The notes: generated by a model from the sequence alone, not told the origin. Positions 1 through 9,913 are shown, counted from the stretch's first letter. The stretch: DNA of 19,261 nt from Aureobasidium sp. EXF-3400 (GCA_024195585.1 SWBL01000575.1:1-19261), one strand, 5' to 3'. A program made the numbers and translations.

Positions 1-642
1 TGAGAAGGGGTTGGTGCGGGTGCCCCAGTAGGTGAGGAACATGGAGAGACCGACAGTCTCGAAGACGCGGGCAAGAGCACCGACGGCGACGGTGTCAAGG
101 GGGCGCTTCTCGGTGAAGATCTGGGCAATGAACTGGAGGAGTGTTAGGATGTGCTCAGAATTGGTCAAGATCAAGTGGGCAAACTTACGGAAGGGGCGGA
201 AGAGGCAGCAAAGATCAGACCACCGAGGTAGGCAGCGCCCTTGTAGGAGAGGGTACCGGTGGCGTTAAGAAGAGCACCAACACCGTAGGACTGGAGGGCA
301 GAGCCGGCAAGGGAAGTACCCCAGGCGGCGGCGGCCGAAGCAGTCTCCTTGGACTTGAAGAACTCCTCCTTGGAGTTGGCAGCCTGGGCCTGACGGTAGG
401 TGTCACCGAAGACGGGGCCGAGGATAGCGAGGGAGGCGAGGTGGTTGAAGGCAGTGCCGACAGCGATGGCCGAAGGCTTGACGGGAGGGAGGTCTGCGAG
501 TGAAGAGTCAGTGACTGAATTGCCATGTTTGTCAATCTCTTCCCCTGAGCCGTGCCCGCATGTCGCTCAAAGGGAGCTCCAGAAGGTGCAGACAGCTGCA
601 GTGAGAGACAATGAATAGAGACGTACAGGAGAGAGTGGCCAT
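1..642 (-). CDS. Fungal DUF1761-like membrane protein (5' part, three exons, truncated)
   Basis: The model joins exons 642-627, 493-189 and 132-1, giving 151 visible residues with no stop; the C-terminus lies beyond the left edge. The 16-nt first exon encodes MATLS plus one base. It ends at a GTACGT donor; the intron has a CTGAC branch site and a CAG acceptor. The second intron (188-133) has GTAAGT, CTAAC and CAG. All phases join cleanly. The protein starts MATLSYLPPVKPS and is rich in Ala, Gly and Leu. It has hydrophobic stretches near residues 13-35 and 60-110, and ends in a small hydrophobic segment (SMFLTYWGTRTNPFS). This composition and the opening 'PPVKPSAIAVGTAFNHL' suit the fungal DUF1761 family of small membrane proteins of unknown function. 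That family name is my recollection, not a search result. The codon choice is strongly biased to C-ending codons, which suggests a well expressed gene. Confidence 0.75.
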
Positions 643-1262
643 TGTGATGGTAATGTGTGTGTTTTGGGGTTGTGAGGTGAAGATTTGATGAGTTTGGAGA
701 TGGATAGGGGAGAGATGGACGGAAAGAGCGCAGGAGACGAGGTTAAATGTAAGTCGTGCAGCGCCTCGCTCATGCCAGCTGTGACGTATTCCGCAATCGC
801 CAAAGCGTCATTGTTTTGTGGCTGGAACTGGAAGCTATGGCCAACCTTGTCCCGCTTTCTCCACGACCGTGTTGTTGAGGCCCTGCAACAAAGACTCCCA
901 CAAACACCCTTTGCGCCGAGTTGCTGCATCGACCGAATACCGAGTTGGGTAACACAGCACAAGAGCCTGCATCGACATCGTGCAAGATTTATGGGAACAG
1001 AGATGGACAGCACCCGACAGTGTTCCCGAGCTGAGCGCGATATAGGTACGTTTCGCAAGCTTCTCCACAACGGGGCGTCATTACCCACCCACAATTGCGA
1101 GATCGTGATGCTTCAAAACGCTTCAAAAAACATGGAACAGCAGGCCGAGTACGATAATAGAAAGCAAGAGAACGTTAAGCCACAATTGCCTGCTCATCTT
1201 ACTTGTAATTCTAGTGCCTGTCTATCATGAGTGCATTATGCCATCAGTCTCACAAAATCCGT
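643..1262. other. Intergenic gap upstream of the DUF1761-like gene
   Basis: This 620-bp stretch separates two minus-strand genes. It must hold the promoter and 5' leader of the DUF1761-like gene and the 3' end of the kinase gene. Open frames cross it on both strands, but they have no splice logic, no domain and atypical composition. I see no RNA gene or repeat. Confidence 0.5.
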
Positions 1263-2083
1263 CTATGCCTCTCTGCTCACATCGGCAGCATCCATGCCTT
1301 GATTCTCTGGCTTCCAGCTGCCGTCGTGCTTTGACTTGATGACTTCGTGCACGCTCAGTCTGTGTTTTACAATCTCGCGGCCATTGACGAGATCGTTCTC
1401 ATCGGCTCTCTTACGCGCTTCCTCCTCATCTTTGGCAATACCCGCCTTGATGTGACGCTTCACCAACCGCTCTCTTGCTACGTCTTCCTCGACCTCGACA
1501 AACCACAGCTCGTCCATGAGCTCCGCCGCCTCCTTCCACTCTGGCGCACCCGTGCCCAGACTCAGATAGTTGCCTTCGAAGATCAAGATACGAGCTTCCG
1601 GGTGGATGGGGATATCATCGTTGACGGGGTCTTTCTGGGCGTGGTCAAAAGATGGAGCATACAGTGTTTTTGATTCTGGCGAGATTGGCTGGCGGAGCTT
1701 CTTGACCAGCTCCAAGAAGGAACTGGCATCAAAGGTGAATGCAGCGCCGCGTCTCGCATGAGCAGTGTTGGGGTCGGGCATGGCGTCTAGTTGAGCTCGC
1801 GACAAGTGGTAGCCGTCCATTGGTACAAAGGCAGCGGGTTCGTCATTTTGCGCCAGCGCAGGGAATTGTTCGTGGTGAAGATCGTTCAATCGGTTTGCTA
1901 CGACGGATGCGAGAGTTGTTTTGCCTGAGGAGCTGTCAGTCTTGTGTAACACGACACGGTAAAAGGGCTTATCTTACCCGAACCTGGGATGCCAGATACG
2001 GCAATCATCAGTCGCTTGGATTTGGGCACTTCTTGGAACTTAGCCCATGTCTTCTTGACCAATCTGTCTACTTGCTCGTCCAT
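1263..2083 (-). CDS. P-loop small-molecule kinase, uridine kinase/Yfh7-like family
   Basis: Exons 2083-1978 and 1924-1263 give 255 residues. The 53-nt intron (1977-1925) has donor GTAAGA, branch CTGAC and acceptor CAG, and falls inside the Walker A codons. Splicing restores GIPGSGKTT at residues 31-39. Downstream are PMDGYHL at 70-76, the substrate/Mg-binding motif of the family, an R-rich segment HARRGAAFTFD near 91-101, and a Walker B-like strand ILIFEGNYL at 148-156. A lid-like region (EEDVARERLVKRHIKAG) follows. PMDGYHL with FEGNYL is typical of the phosphoribulokinase/uridine kinase superfamily branch that includes yeast Yfh7 and bacterial YggC-type nucleoside kinases. The protein should phosphorylate a small molecule with ATP; the substrate cannot be told. 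The start fits: a hydrophilic helix then the first beta strand. It is shorter than yeast Yfh7, with no visible extra domain. Confidence 0.88.
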
Positions 2084-2884
2084 AGTCGTAGATGTAGGTT
2101 GGGGTCGTAGGAAATAGCCTAGGAATATTGTGGTAAAGATATGATGGTGTTGTGAACAGAAAACAAAGAAGCTACGAGTAATTGGGACACGACCCTGATC
2201 AACTGATCTACCTATCTGCCGTAAATCGAATAGACGCCGCCTCAGGTCAGCTGTCCCCCTCAGTGTCCGGCCGAGATGCTGCCCTACTTTTGTTCTCAAA
2301 GGAATAAGCACCATCCTCTAACCTGCCGATATCACGCGAATCGCGATCTCAGATGACGTAGCCTCTCAATGGCTTGGCATTAACAATAGCACTCCGATGT
2401 AATCAATTCTAGTAACATCAAGCGAAACAGATAACTAGGTCGGAGGCAGACGTGAAATCGTTTGAGCTAGGTAACATAAAAGTCATCATAGTATTCGTGC
2501 CTTGTTCGAAGCAAGGGATGGGAGTCTCTTAGAACTTGATCTTCTGTGAATGCATTTTCTAGCAGCTCGAATCTTCTGCTCAGAGATACGGAAGGGCAGT
2601 CAATGTGACTTGAACTTAGCTGCGAGAACCAAGTTGTTTTCCTCGTGATGTGAGCAGCATATAGGCGTCGAGAGATGCAGCGCTTCGGGATGGTCATTCT
2701 CCACACAGTCTCTCGAGCGGTCTAACACTGAGCCTACGTCTGAGTCCCAAAGGCAGTGTACCTTGTGATGACCATGTCTTACAGTGTTTCCAACGGGGTT
2801 CCTGGGTCAGAGCAGTATTGTGCATTGAGCCTTATCAGCACTCCAGTCCAAAAATCGACTTTGCGGTCCGAAACATCACCGCTT
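2084..2884. other. Intergenic gap, no supported gene
   Basis: About 800 bp lie between the kinase start and the stop of the zinc-ribbon gene. Both genes are on the minus strand, so the right part is 3' flank of the zinc-ribbon gene and the left part is promoter of the kinase. A 79-codon minus-strand frame at 2467-2706 has no motif or splice context. I see no repeat or RNA gene. Confidence 0.45.
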
Positions 2885-3583
2885 CTAAGGCTTGTCACTC
2901 TCAGTTCCCTTCTCCTTTGCAAGTTCTTCTTTCTGAGCTTTCGAAAGTGGAAGTTCAGGCGACCTGAAAATGTTAGCCAGATATCCTGTATAGGTCTCCG
3001 GCACCACGCGTGGCCAATCGTTAGCGAAACAGCGGTTGCACATGTAGCGATCCTGGTCCCACAGTTCTGGTGTCTCTAATTTTTCTTTCCACCATGCCAT
3101 CAAGAAGCGATCACGATTGCAGCCAGTACAGTAGTGTTCGACCCGATCCGAGCATCGAATCGGTGTGTGTGTCTTCCACGTGTGTGTGTCGGCCACCCCT
3201 TTGTCGAGTAACCCAGACAGTGTGTGCGAGCGCCTACTTTCAAGATTCGTCTCCCAATCATGTGCAGTGCGCGCGTTATATTTTTCGCGGTTCCTTTCCC
3301 GGTGCGCGTGCACAAAGGCCTTGTGGTGGTCTCTATTGTCTGGGCGACGTCTCCATTTCTTTGTGTAACCAAGGCTTTTCTGACGAAACACAGGATCGTT
3401 TGCGTAGCGTTGTCGGTTTTGGGCATTTGCATTCAGTCGCTGGCGCTCAAGGTGGGCGGCCTCTTCTTTGGAAGTCTGAACTGACGCCTGTCCAATACGA
3501 TCAATGCACGAAAACGGGCGTATCGCTTGAGACCAAATACACGGTCGAGCAGTGCGGGATATCGTCGAGAGAAGAGTGAACAT
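2885..3583 (-). CDS. Zinc-ribbon protein with probable mitochondrial presequence
   Basis: A single exon encodes 232 residues. The first 35 or so residues (MFTLLSTISRTARPCIWSQ onward) are basic and hydrophobic without acids, like a mitochondrial targeting sequence. Residues 45-120 are very rich in Arg, Lys, Asn and His. They contain RYANDPVFRQKSLGYTKKW and a second R/N-rich stretch, reminiscent of the basic repeats near some HNH-type or nucleic-acid-binding proteins. The C-terminal third has two CxxC knuckles, CTGC at 152-155 and CNRC at 182-185, about 26 residues apart, which should bind one zinc. The tail (residues 212-232) is charged. I do not recognise the family. Organellar RNA/DNA binding or a ribosome-associated role is inference from composition alone. 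A GT microsatellite-like tract near 3160-3190 lies inside the coding region and encodes alternating His and Thr. Confidence 0.72.
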   Translation of the reverse strand: MFTLLSTISRTARPCIWSQAIRPFSCIDRIGQASVQTSKEEAAHLERQRLNANAQNRQRYANDPVFRQKSLGYTKKWRRRPDNRDHHKAFVHAHRERNREKYNARTAHDWETNLESRRSHTLSGLLDKGVADTHTWKTHTPIRCSDRVEHYCTGCNRDRFLMAWWKEKLETPELWDQDRYMCNRCFANDWPRVVPETYTGYLANIFRSPELPLSKAQKEELAKEKGTESDKP

Positions 3584-5423
3584 CGGGGCCGTAGTCAGTG
3601 GTGCTTGACGAGTGGTGAAATGAAGGTCGCGTCGCTATCAGATTGGTTGTTTGAGAGACTGGGGGCGCCACCAGATTCGAGATACAGATTTGCGTTGGCT
3701 CGTAGAGAGTCTCTATTTCTTTCTACATTAGTTGAGTCTACAGTAGCATCGATATTACTTGGTACTTACTTGCATGCATGGGTGTCGATTTTGACGTTGC
3801 TTGATGCTTAACATCCAACGGCTTGAATTCGTGCTAACCCAAAGCAGCCGTGACTCATATAAAATACGCTCGTTGATTAGACGAGAAGAGGTGTTATGCG
3901 GCACGCCATACATACTCAGAATACATATAGTCTCGAGCAATGACATCCGTCGAGTCATGATCCAGGTGAGAGGACTTCGACCTCACTCCCTGTTGTATGC
4001 TCGACTTGTTCCTGTAAAAAAACGACACGAAATTGGCAACATGAAGAAATTCGTTGATGAGGAGCTCGATATTATCTGTGAAAATACCTGTGATTGCGGC
4101 AGTCATACTGGGATAGAAAAAAACACATAGGTCACGTCGTCGGCGATGAAGAGGAAAGAAGGGAAAATGCAAAACGCAAGATGCAGAATGCAGAATATCC
4201 CAAAACGATGTAGTAAAGGAGACTGACAGCGCATAAGGGAAAGAAGCAGCTTGAGTAGGCTTACATAGAACAGATAGACCACGCATGTAGAGCACCCGCG
4301 ACAACCTGACACTGGCTGGATAAGCCGCCGACGCTTTTTGGTAGGTCTGTTGTTATTATCAAGTAAGTGTCCAAGTTTGTATTAATGCTTTTACTTGCTT
4401 GCTTATAGTAATCCTTTCTTCAAAAGACAGTCCAGCTATTTGTTGCTTCACCTGTTTCGTAATGTTTATTGCTGTCGAGTCGCACTGTTATTTCGTCGTA
4501 TCGTTTTGTTATATTCATTTTCTTATTCTTTGTCGGTGTGGAAGATGGTTCAACGGCAGCTCGTCGTAGATGCCGTTTTCTTGCGCGGTCGTGCTTGCAG
4601 TTGTCTCGAAGCGATTGTCTTGAAGCGATGTCAGAAGTCTTCGCCACGAAAGCAGCCGAGTCCCGTGCCATCGCGAGCTCGCTCCCCGTACCCACCTCCA
4701 GTACTGTGTTTGCTCTCCTGACATACTGCCGCCAAGGAGTCCCTTCATTGCAATCCTCGCATCCATTCGATTGATATCACTATAATCATCCGTGTACCGT
4801 GACGTCGCGGTCGCCGGATAGACTTCGCACAGACGGACCAACCAGCTTCAAGTCCCAGCTTCTTGCACACAAGAAACACCCTCATAATGGCCGACAGCCA
4901 TTTGATACGACGCATCCGTTCATACTTTCGAAGCCTCTAGAGACTCGAGCACGCGAGCGTAAACGAATTTTCTCTGGTTGAGCCCCACAAACGACAGATG
5001 AGGCATAACATTATTCACTGATGTCCAGAACAGGTCGACGATGATATCCTACGTTCCACTCTCATACGCGCCCCGAGAGTCGTATATCGACCATCTCAAT
5101 GCACGAAGCTCTACAGAAACAGCAGCTTTCCACAGAGACTGGGCTCGTTTCCGTAAACCAGGGGCTCGTGACGCTTCTCCCGAGCTTAGAGAAGGATCTC
5201 CCTGAGGTGGTTCCTTGAGGTGGTTCATTGAGGTGGTTCCTTGAGGTGGTTTCTGAGGGAATTCAGAAACTTACTCTGCTAGCAAGGCTACCGCGAGATG
5301 GTGTGGTCGAGCAGCATTATAATGGCCTGCCTCCTGAGCCCTTCTGTCTTCTCTCCTTCGCATCGCTCCGTCGCACGATATCTGGTACAAGACAACATTA
5401 TGCTATCTCTCGTTACAAAAACC
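3584..5423. other. Long intergenic gap with a short tandem repeat
   Basis: This 1.8-kb region separates the divergent zinc-ribbon (-) and PemK-like (+) genes. Several open frames of 60-136 codons cross it on both strands, but none has a family motif, plausible splice sites or biased codon use, so I call no gene. It holds a short AT-rich run of aatgca/gatgca-like words near 4165-4200 and the 13-bp tandem repeat listed separately. The last few hundred bases should contain the promoter of the plus-strand gene. Confidence 0.4.
5201..5252. repeat. Tandem repeat, four copies of a 13-bp unit
   Basis: The unit CTTGAGGTGGTTC recurs four times head to tail, at 5201-5213, 5214-5226, 5227-5239 and 5240-5252, followed by a partial CTGAGG. 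The copies differ by one base or two. It sits about 170 bp before the likely start codon of the PemK-like gene, so it lies in the promoter or leader. Confidence 0.9.
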
Positions 5424-6107
5424 ATGTCTTCGGAAGAAGCAACCATCTCTCCTGCCGCCAGTCACCTGGCCTCTGTCTCTGAACGTCCTGCACCAGGCTC
5501 GTTCAAGTTCATGCCTCAAGGCACGAAGATAATCTGGTGTTCGAGCAAGACCCCCGGCTCACCATGGACACACCCTGTGCTCGTTCTTCCGAGCGAGGAC
5601 CAGGATCCCGACATTGTTCGTGTGCTGTTCTGCACGACAAAGGATGTGGTGAAGAATTGTAAAGCTGCCACCTGGGGCTGTAACTATGTCCCTCTTGAGG
5701 GTCATGCACACCCCTGGCGCACAGCGATCCCTCTTGCTCAGGGATGCTTCAACAAGGGCACCAGCCTCAATGTCACTACGGAGTACAAAGTATGCTGGAG
5801 AGACCTCGAGGATGTCAATTCATGCAGCTCAGACAGACGCGATCTGTGTCTGTCGGCTGAAACCCTCGGCAAGGTCTCAGCGTATGTCAAAGCCCCGTAT
5901 GCCGACAGGCCTGTCCGGATTGTCCATCTTTCGCCGGTCAGAGTATCTGCTCCGGTCGCCGTCCCGGCTCCTGTGCCTACCCAAGGTACAGCCCGGAAAT
6001 ATGTGCCGCCTCAACGCAGGCAATCTAACGGCATGAACAGGGCGCTCTCGCCAACGGCTGCGGAGTTCAAACCGCACCCAGCACACAGCGAGGTGTCTTG
6101 GAGATGA
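5424..6107 (+). CDS. Hypothetical protein with a PemK/MazF-like N-terminal region
   Basis: I chose the ATG at 5424 (context ACCATGT) over in-frame ATGs at 5298 and later, because the protein begins MSSEEATISP and the upstream residues look like random leader. The product is 227 residues in one exon. Residues 26-70 read SFKFMPQGTKIIWCSS, then a G/P loop, then WTHPVLVLPSE and IVRVLFCTT. This order (G-x-hydrophobic strand, HPVLVL strand, VxVxxxTT strand) resembles the SH3-like barrel of PemK/MazF-type proteins, forms of which I recall in many fungal genomes. Residues 88-103 (YVPLEGHAHPW) and 110-155 fit the rest of such a domain. The tail from 165 is Pro/Ala/Val-rich with RKYVPPQRRQ at 191-200. 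The fold call is pattern recognition only. I would not infer RNase activity, since no catalytic residues can be assigned. Confidence 0.62.
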   Translation: MSSEEATISPAASHLASVSERPAPGSFKFMPQGTKIIWCSSKTPGSPWTHPVLVLPSEDQDPDIVRVLFCTTKDVVKNCKAATWGCNYVPLEGHAHPWRTAIPLAQGCFNKGTSLNVTTEYKVCWRDLEDVNSCSSDRRDLCLSAETLGKVSAYVKAPYADRPVRIVHLSPVRVSAPVAVPAPVPTQGTARKYVPPQRRQSNGMNRALSPTAAEFKPHPAHSEVSWR

Positions 6108-6147
6108 AGCTACTAGGCTTCTCTTCTCTGCTTGTCAATTCCTCTCT

Positions 6148-6214
6148 CCGCCCCTTTACACAGGTACGCTGACCTGGTTCCCAAACAGCCGCCCCTTCAT
6201 AGGTACTCTGACCT
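6148..6214. repeat. Imperfect direct repeat just after the PemK-like gene
   Basis: A 26-28 bp sequence of the form CCGCCCCTT..AGGTAC.CTGACCT occurs at 6148-6175 and again at 6189-6214, with a 41-bp period and a 2-bp length difference. It lies 40-110 bp past the stop codon, so it is probably in the 3' untranslated region. Confidence 0.75.
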
Positions 6215-6454
6215 TTAACAGTACGATGGTGTCGCTCGTGACGATACGGGATAGTCTTATGAGGCTAGTGCAGAGTTGAAAGTAGACTCTGGCACAAAGA
6301 GGAGGGTGCATGCACAGTTCAACTTTCATCTATCTTGTAACTCTTTTTCCCTTCTTGTTTTGTCAATTGGCAGAAGGTTTTTTTAACGAGGCAAGAGACT
6401 GTTGCGAGGATTTGGTCTTGGAGTTATTCTTGTATCTCTTTGTGTTTCTTGTTA

Positions 6455-6514
6455 CAGCGAAGATACCCAGGTCCATACGTGGTCCATCAGCGAAGATACC
6501 CAGGCTCATACGTG
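6455..6514. repeat. Tandem pair of hairpin repeats with compensated stems
   Basis: A 27-bp unit occurs at 6455-6481 and 6488-6514 (33-bp period, 25 of 27 identical). Each copy starts CAGCGAAGATACCCAG and ends in a small hairpin with a TACG loop. The first stem is GTCCA/TGGTC (one T-T mismatch) and the second is GCTCA/TGAGC (perfect). Both substitutions in the 5' arm are matched in the 3' arm: C-G to T-A, and T-T to C-G. The unit has no coding role I can see. Confidence 0.8.
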
Positions 6515-7516
6515 AGCTAGCAATTTATTTTTTTCCCATCACAATTTCTTCAGTGCCTTGTGCTATGTGATTGTGAGAGTGCAGAATATCATGATGGTAT
6601 AGTGATGGCCTTGATGGGAGTACGAGTCATGCTTGTTGCTGTTGCATCTCCTTGGATGTTCCGAGCAAAACAAAAGGTTCTTGCATGTTCACAGTACGCT
6701 GGTCATATTCTGGGCCCCTGGTCTTGTCACTGCTATATACCGTTTCTCACTGCAGCTCCATGCTTTCCACTTCCTACAAAAATGCACAGCACTTTTCGAG
6801 ATCGGGAAATATCCACAGAGAAACAGAAATAAACACTCTTTCGATGGAAACCAGTTCGCAAACCAACGATTTTTTGCAATTTTGCAGCTTAAAGTTCTGT
6901 ATCTACCATCTCTAGAGAAGGACATAGTGTCCGCGAATACGACCAAGTCTTTTTGCATATGATTCTGCCGCACAATCGAAAATCGAAATGCGTTTTTCAT
7001 TGTGGGCGTAGCGAGATACCCGTCTTTCCAAGTTGACGAATACTTGCGGATCTGACTCAGCAAAGAGAAGTGAGTATGTTGCGGAGATTGAGGGGGTATG
7101 AGAGTCACGGGTGGAAGTTGAGTGGTTGTGTGGGTGGAGCTCGACGACAGGTGATGCTAGAAGCACTGGCAAGGAAGACGTGTCGGATACGATGACGATC
7201 TGGGATATGCAGAGGGAAAGAACATCACAAAACGAGACAAGGAAAAGGTGCTGCTCCGACATCTTGCCATAACTCTTTGACATGTGAAAGAAAGAGAAGA
7301 TATAAGCATTTATTTTCTTGCCTTTGATGTGAGTGATGACATCAGTCGTGCACCAGATATGCACTACCTACAAGATACGGATTTTCAGGAACAACGAACA
7401 GAGCACCCATCTGCTTACAACGGCACTGATGTCCTTCTCTACGATTATACTGTCTCCGATTGGTACGGTTTGGGGCATCCTCGAACCGTAGTCGCCGAAT
7501 GCGCCAAGCCCTGCAT

Positions 7517-7570
7517 GCTATCGACCATTTGATAGCTTGTCGACCTCTGGTTTTCACCCCGACCAGAGGT
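7517..7570. repeat. Two adjacent inverted repeats (double hairpin)
   Basis: GCTATC at 7517-7522 pairs with GATAGC at 7531-7536 across 8 nt. Six bases later, ACCTCTGGT at 7543-7551 pairs perfectly with ACCAGAGGT at 7562-7570 across a 10-nt loop. No gene is supported next to it. Confidence 0.75.
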
Positions 7571-8130
7571 AAAATCCATCACGAATTTGCACATCCAGTA
7601 TTATGTACTTATCTTATGGTTTTTTGATTATTTTCAAGATACTGAATCGTGACAGACGTCTGAAGCAGATCGCAATCCGTGAAACGCGCGCCAAGGAGTC
7701 GTCAGCCCCCTTGCTATACGAGCCAGGTAAATTTAAGCGCCTTCATGGTGTCTTTTTCAAGACCGCCACATGTTGACATCTCTACAGGCCTACTCTTTGG
7801 GTGGATTGAAGGCCTGATTATCTTGGCTGACATGCAGTGATCTTGCAGATTGTCACACGACGTCTTCAAGGACTGCGACCTGCGACAAGCAAACAAGCGC
7901 CGGTGAAACTCTGGGGGCATCTCTGACCAGAATTTGTGCGTGCCTCAAGAATGCGGAGAGCATGCCCCTAACCTCTTTCATCACTCCCGGACTGCAAGGC
8001 TCAACCCCTGAGCAGCCGGGACCGCATTCTGAAACGCCCTTCGTCCATCCACGAGCAGTCGCGAGTGGTCGATAAGGATCGGAACCCACGGTAGGTTTAG
8101 ATTGAGGGTCTCAAGAAGGTTGGGCACACC

Positions 8131-8362
8131 ACTTTCTCTTTCCTTCCTCCTTTCTCTTTGCTAGTTTGCGTGTCGCCAGTAGTCTTTCCTTTCCTTCCAT
8201 CACACTCCCTTGCTTGAGGCCAATTGCCCAGAATCCACTCCTTCAACTAGACGTGCAATCCAGTCACGCGTCCGTTCATTCGACAAGACCACAAGTACCG
8301 ACTTCAAAGTCTCAGCTACACTACACACCTCGAACATCATCTCAGCCCTCCGAACAAATACC
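8131..8362 (+). promoter_or_regulatory. Pyrimidine-rich promoter/leader of the CRH gene
   Basis: A CT tract runs from about 8131 to 8160 on the coding strand and continues weakly to 8210. Such tracts are common just upstream of transcription starts of well expressed fungal genes. The start codon at 8363 follows in an ACCATGG context. I see no convincing TATA box. Confidence 0.5.
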
Positions 8363-9521
8363 ATGGCAACCTTCTTCAAGACAGCAGCATTCGTGCTGGT
8401 CGCGACCGCTGTCTCAAAGGTCTCAGCTCAGACTTTCTCCTCTTGCAACCCATTGTTCAACACGACCTGCACACCAAACACAGCCTTTGGCACATGGCAC
8501 GACTGGAACTTTACAGACTCGACCATCGCAGACAACAAGATCTGGAATACAACCGGCGGTACCCCCGACTATACTGATGTCGGCGCTCAGTTCACGGTAC
8601 GCACATGCTTGCTGCGACGAACATGCAGAGCTCTTAACTAACATGATACAGATTGGCGGTAAAGGCGACAGTCCGACACTCGAGTCCAACTTCTACATCT
8701 TCTTTGGCCAGGTTTCTGTCATCATGAAGGCCGCACCAGGCGTCGGTATCGTCTCCTCGGTTGTTCTCGAATCCGATGACCTCGACGAGATTGATTGGGA
8801 GTGGCTCGGTGGAAACAATACATCTGTCGAGACGAATTATTTCGGAAAAGGAAACACAACCTCGTACGATCGCGCCATCTACTACGATGTTGACGATGTG
8901 ACTGGAACGATACACAACTACACCCTCGACTGGACAAAAGAGCAGCTGCAATGGATCGTCGATGACAAAGTGCTGCGCACACTCAAGTACGGAGATGCTC
9001 TCCACGGCCAAAACTACCCGCAAACTCCCATGAAACTCAAGATTGGTATCTGGGCTGGAGGTGACCCCGACTCAAACTCCAACGGAACAGTAGAGTGGGC
9101 CGGCGGTGTCGTCGACTACCACCAAACACCCTTCACCATGACTATGGAGCGCGTCTACGTAGCCGACTACAGCTCTGGCAGCACCTACACCTACGGCGAT
9201 AACACCGGCTCTTGGGAGTCCATCAAGATTGCCGCGGGCAACAGCACCATCGCCGAACGCCTCTCTAGACCCCGTGGTGCTGAGGCACACTACAGAGCTC
9301 TCCCCAAGTGGGCACAGGCTGCAATTGCCGCTGGTTCGGTTGCTGTGTTCGCTATTGCCGTGATCGCCTTTGTTTTCTGCTGCATCAAGTCGAGACGTGC
9401 TGGTCGCCGTGAGCGTGCTGTTGCTGATGCTCAATGGGAGAAGGATATGCAAGAGTTGGCTGAGTACAAGCGTAACTCGCCCCACGGTCCCAGAGGCGGT
9501 GCTGGCAAGGAGTATATGTAG
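8363..9521 (+). CDS. CRH-type GH16 chitin-glucan transglycosylase, membrane anchored
   Basis: Exons 8363-8596 and 8652-9521 give 367 residues. The 55-nt intron has GTACGC, CTAAC and ACAG. Residues 1-22 are a signal peptide, with likely cleavage after VSA before QTFSSCNP. The GH16 domain follows. The catalytic motif DEIDWEWLG lies at 123-131, with Glu124 as nucleophile and Glu128 as acid/base by analogy to yeast Crh1. It is followed by a TNYFGKGNTTSYDRA stretch typical of CRH enzymes. Several N-glycosylation sequons are present. Family members act at the cell wall, linking chitin to beta-1,6/1,3-glucan. There is no chitin-binding CBM18 domain. Residues 301-323 form a hydrophobic span followed by a basic KSRRAGRRER patch and a 44-residue tail, so it is anchored by a transmembrane helix, not by GPI. 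A longer frame opening at 8166 is not the true start. Confidence 0.95.
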
Positions 9522-9670
9522 TGGTCGTTCTAAGTATGCTTCATGTTTAATTTCAATACTCAAATCTTTGTGCATCTTCACATTTACATACAGAACTTGC
9601 TATGCGCATCGGAGGGAAGCACATAGTAGGGAGGTGTACTGACCCTGTTGTCATAGTTGCCCTCCTTGCC

Positions 9671-9913
9671 CTGACACTCGGGCAGCGCATCATGCATGGC
9701 GTCGAAGAAAGGACGAAATGAAGTATTCTTGGCCGAGGTGTCGATCTCGTCTACGGCATAGTAGATGATATCGGATAGATCGAGGCGATCGTTCTTTATA
9801 TGGTCCAGAAGTCCACCTGGAGTTCCTACCACCGCGGTAGGCCACTTGCGCAGCGCGGTAATATCGCCCAGAATAGAGTCGCCACCGACCAGAGTGGCGC
9901 ATGTGCGGCCGTG
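9671..9913 (-). pseudogene. Relic of a second DEAD-box-like helicase (middle segment)
   Basis: Read on the minus strand, these 243 bp encode 81 residues without a stop. By my count they match residues 207-287 of the helicase at 10926-12599 at 63 positions, from HG-R/H through LVGGD, GTPG and VDEIDTSAKN to LPECQ. Homology stops at both ends: upstream there is no ATG or exon continuing the frame, and downstream the frame runs into unrelated residues and stops at 9584. The GTPGR arginine is Gly here. The DNA is clearly diverged, while the protein is fairly well kept. It may be a shrunken paralog or a piece of one that decayed only recently. Confidence 0.8.

Larger units (their letters stand above)
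6108..8362. other. Long intergenic gap with hairpins and short repeats
   Basis: These 2.25 kb separate two plus-strand genes. Open frames of up to 150 codons occur on both strands (for example 6912-7364 minus), but I find no motif, splice logic or codon bias supporting any. It holds a direct repeat at 6148-6214, a tandem pair of hairpins at 6455-6514, and two adjacent hairpins at 7517-7570, each listed separately. The right end is the CRH promoter. Confidence 0.4.

Noticed and set aside
215..535. Minus frame with Ser/Pro-rich product
   Set aside because: It is an out-of-frame shadow of exon 2 of the DUF1761-like gene, whose own frame has clean splice sites and a sensible protein.
3150..3195. 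GT-rich microsatellite
   Set aside because: It lies inside the zinc-ribbon coding frame, which stays open and encodes His/Thr, so it needs no separate explanation.
6912..7364. 150-codon minus frame as a possible gene
   Set aside because: There is no motif, no splice evidence and no codon bias like that of neighbouring genes. It could be an orphan but cannot be supported.
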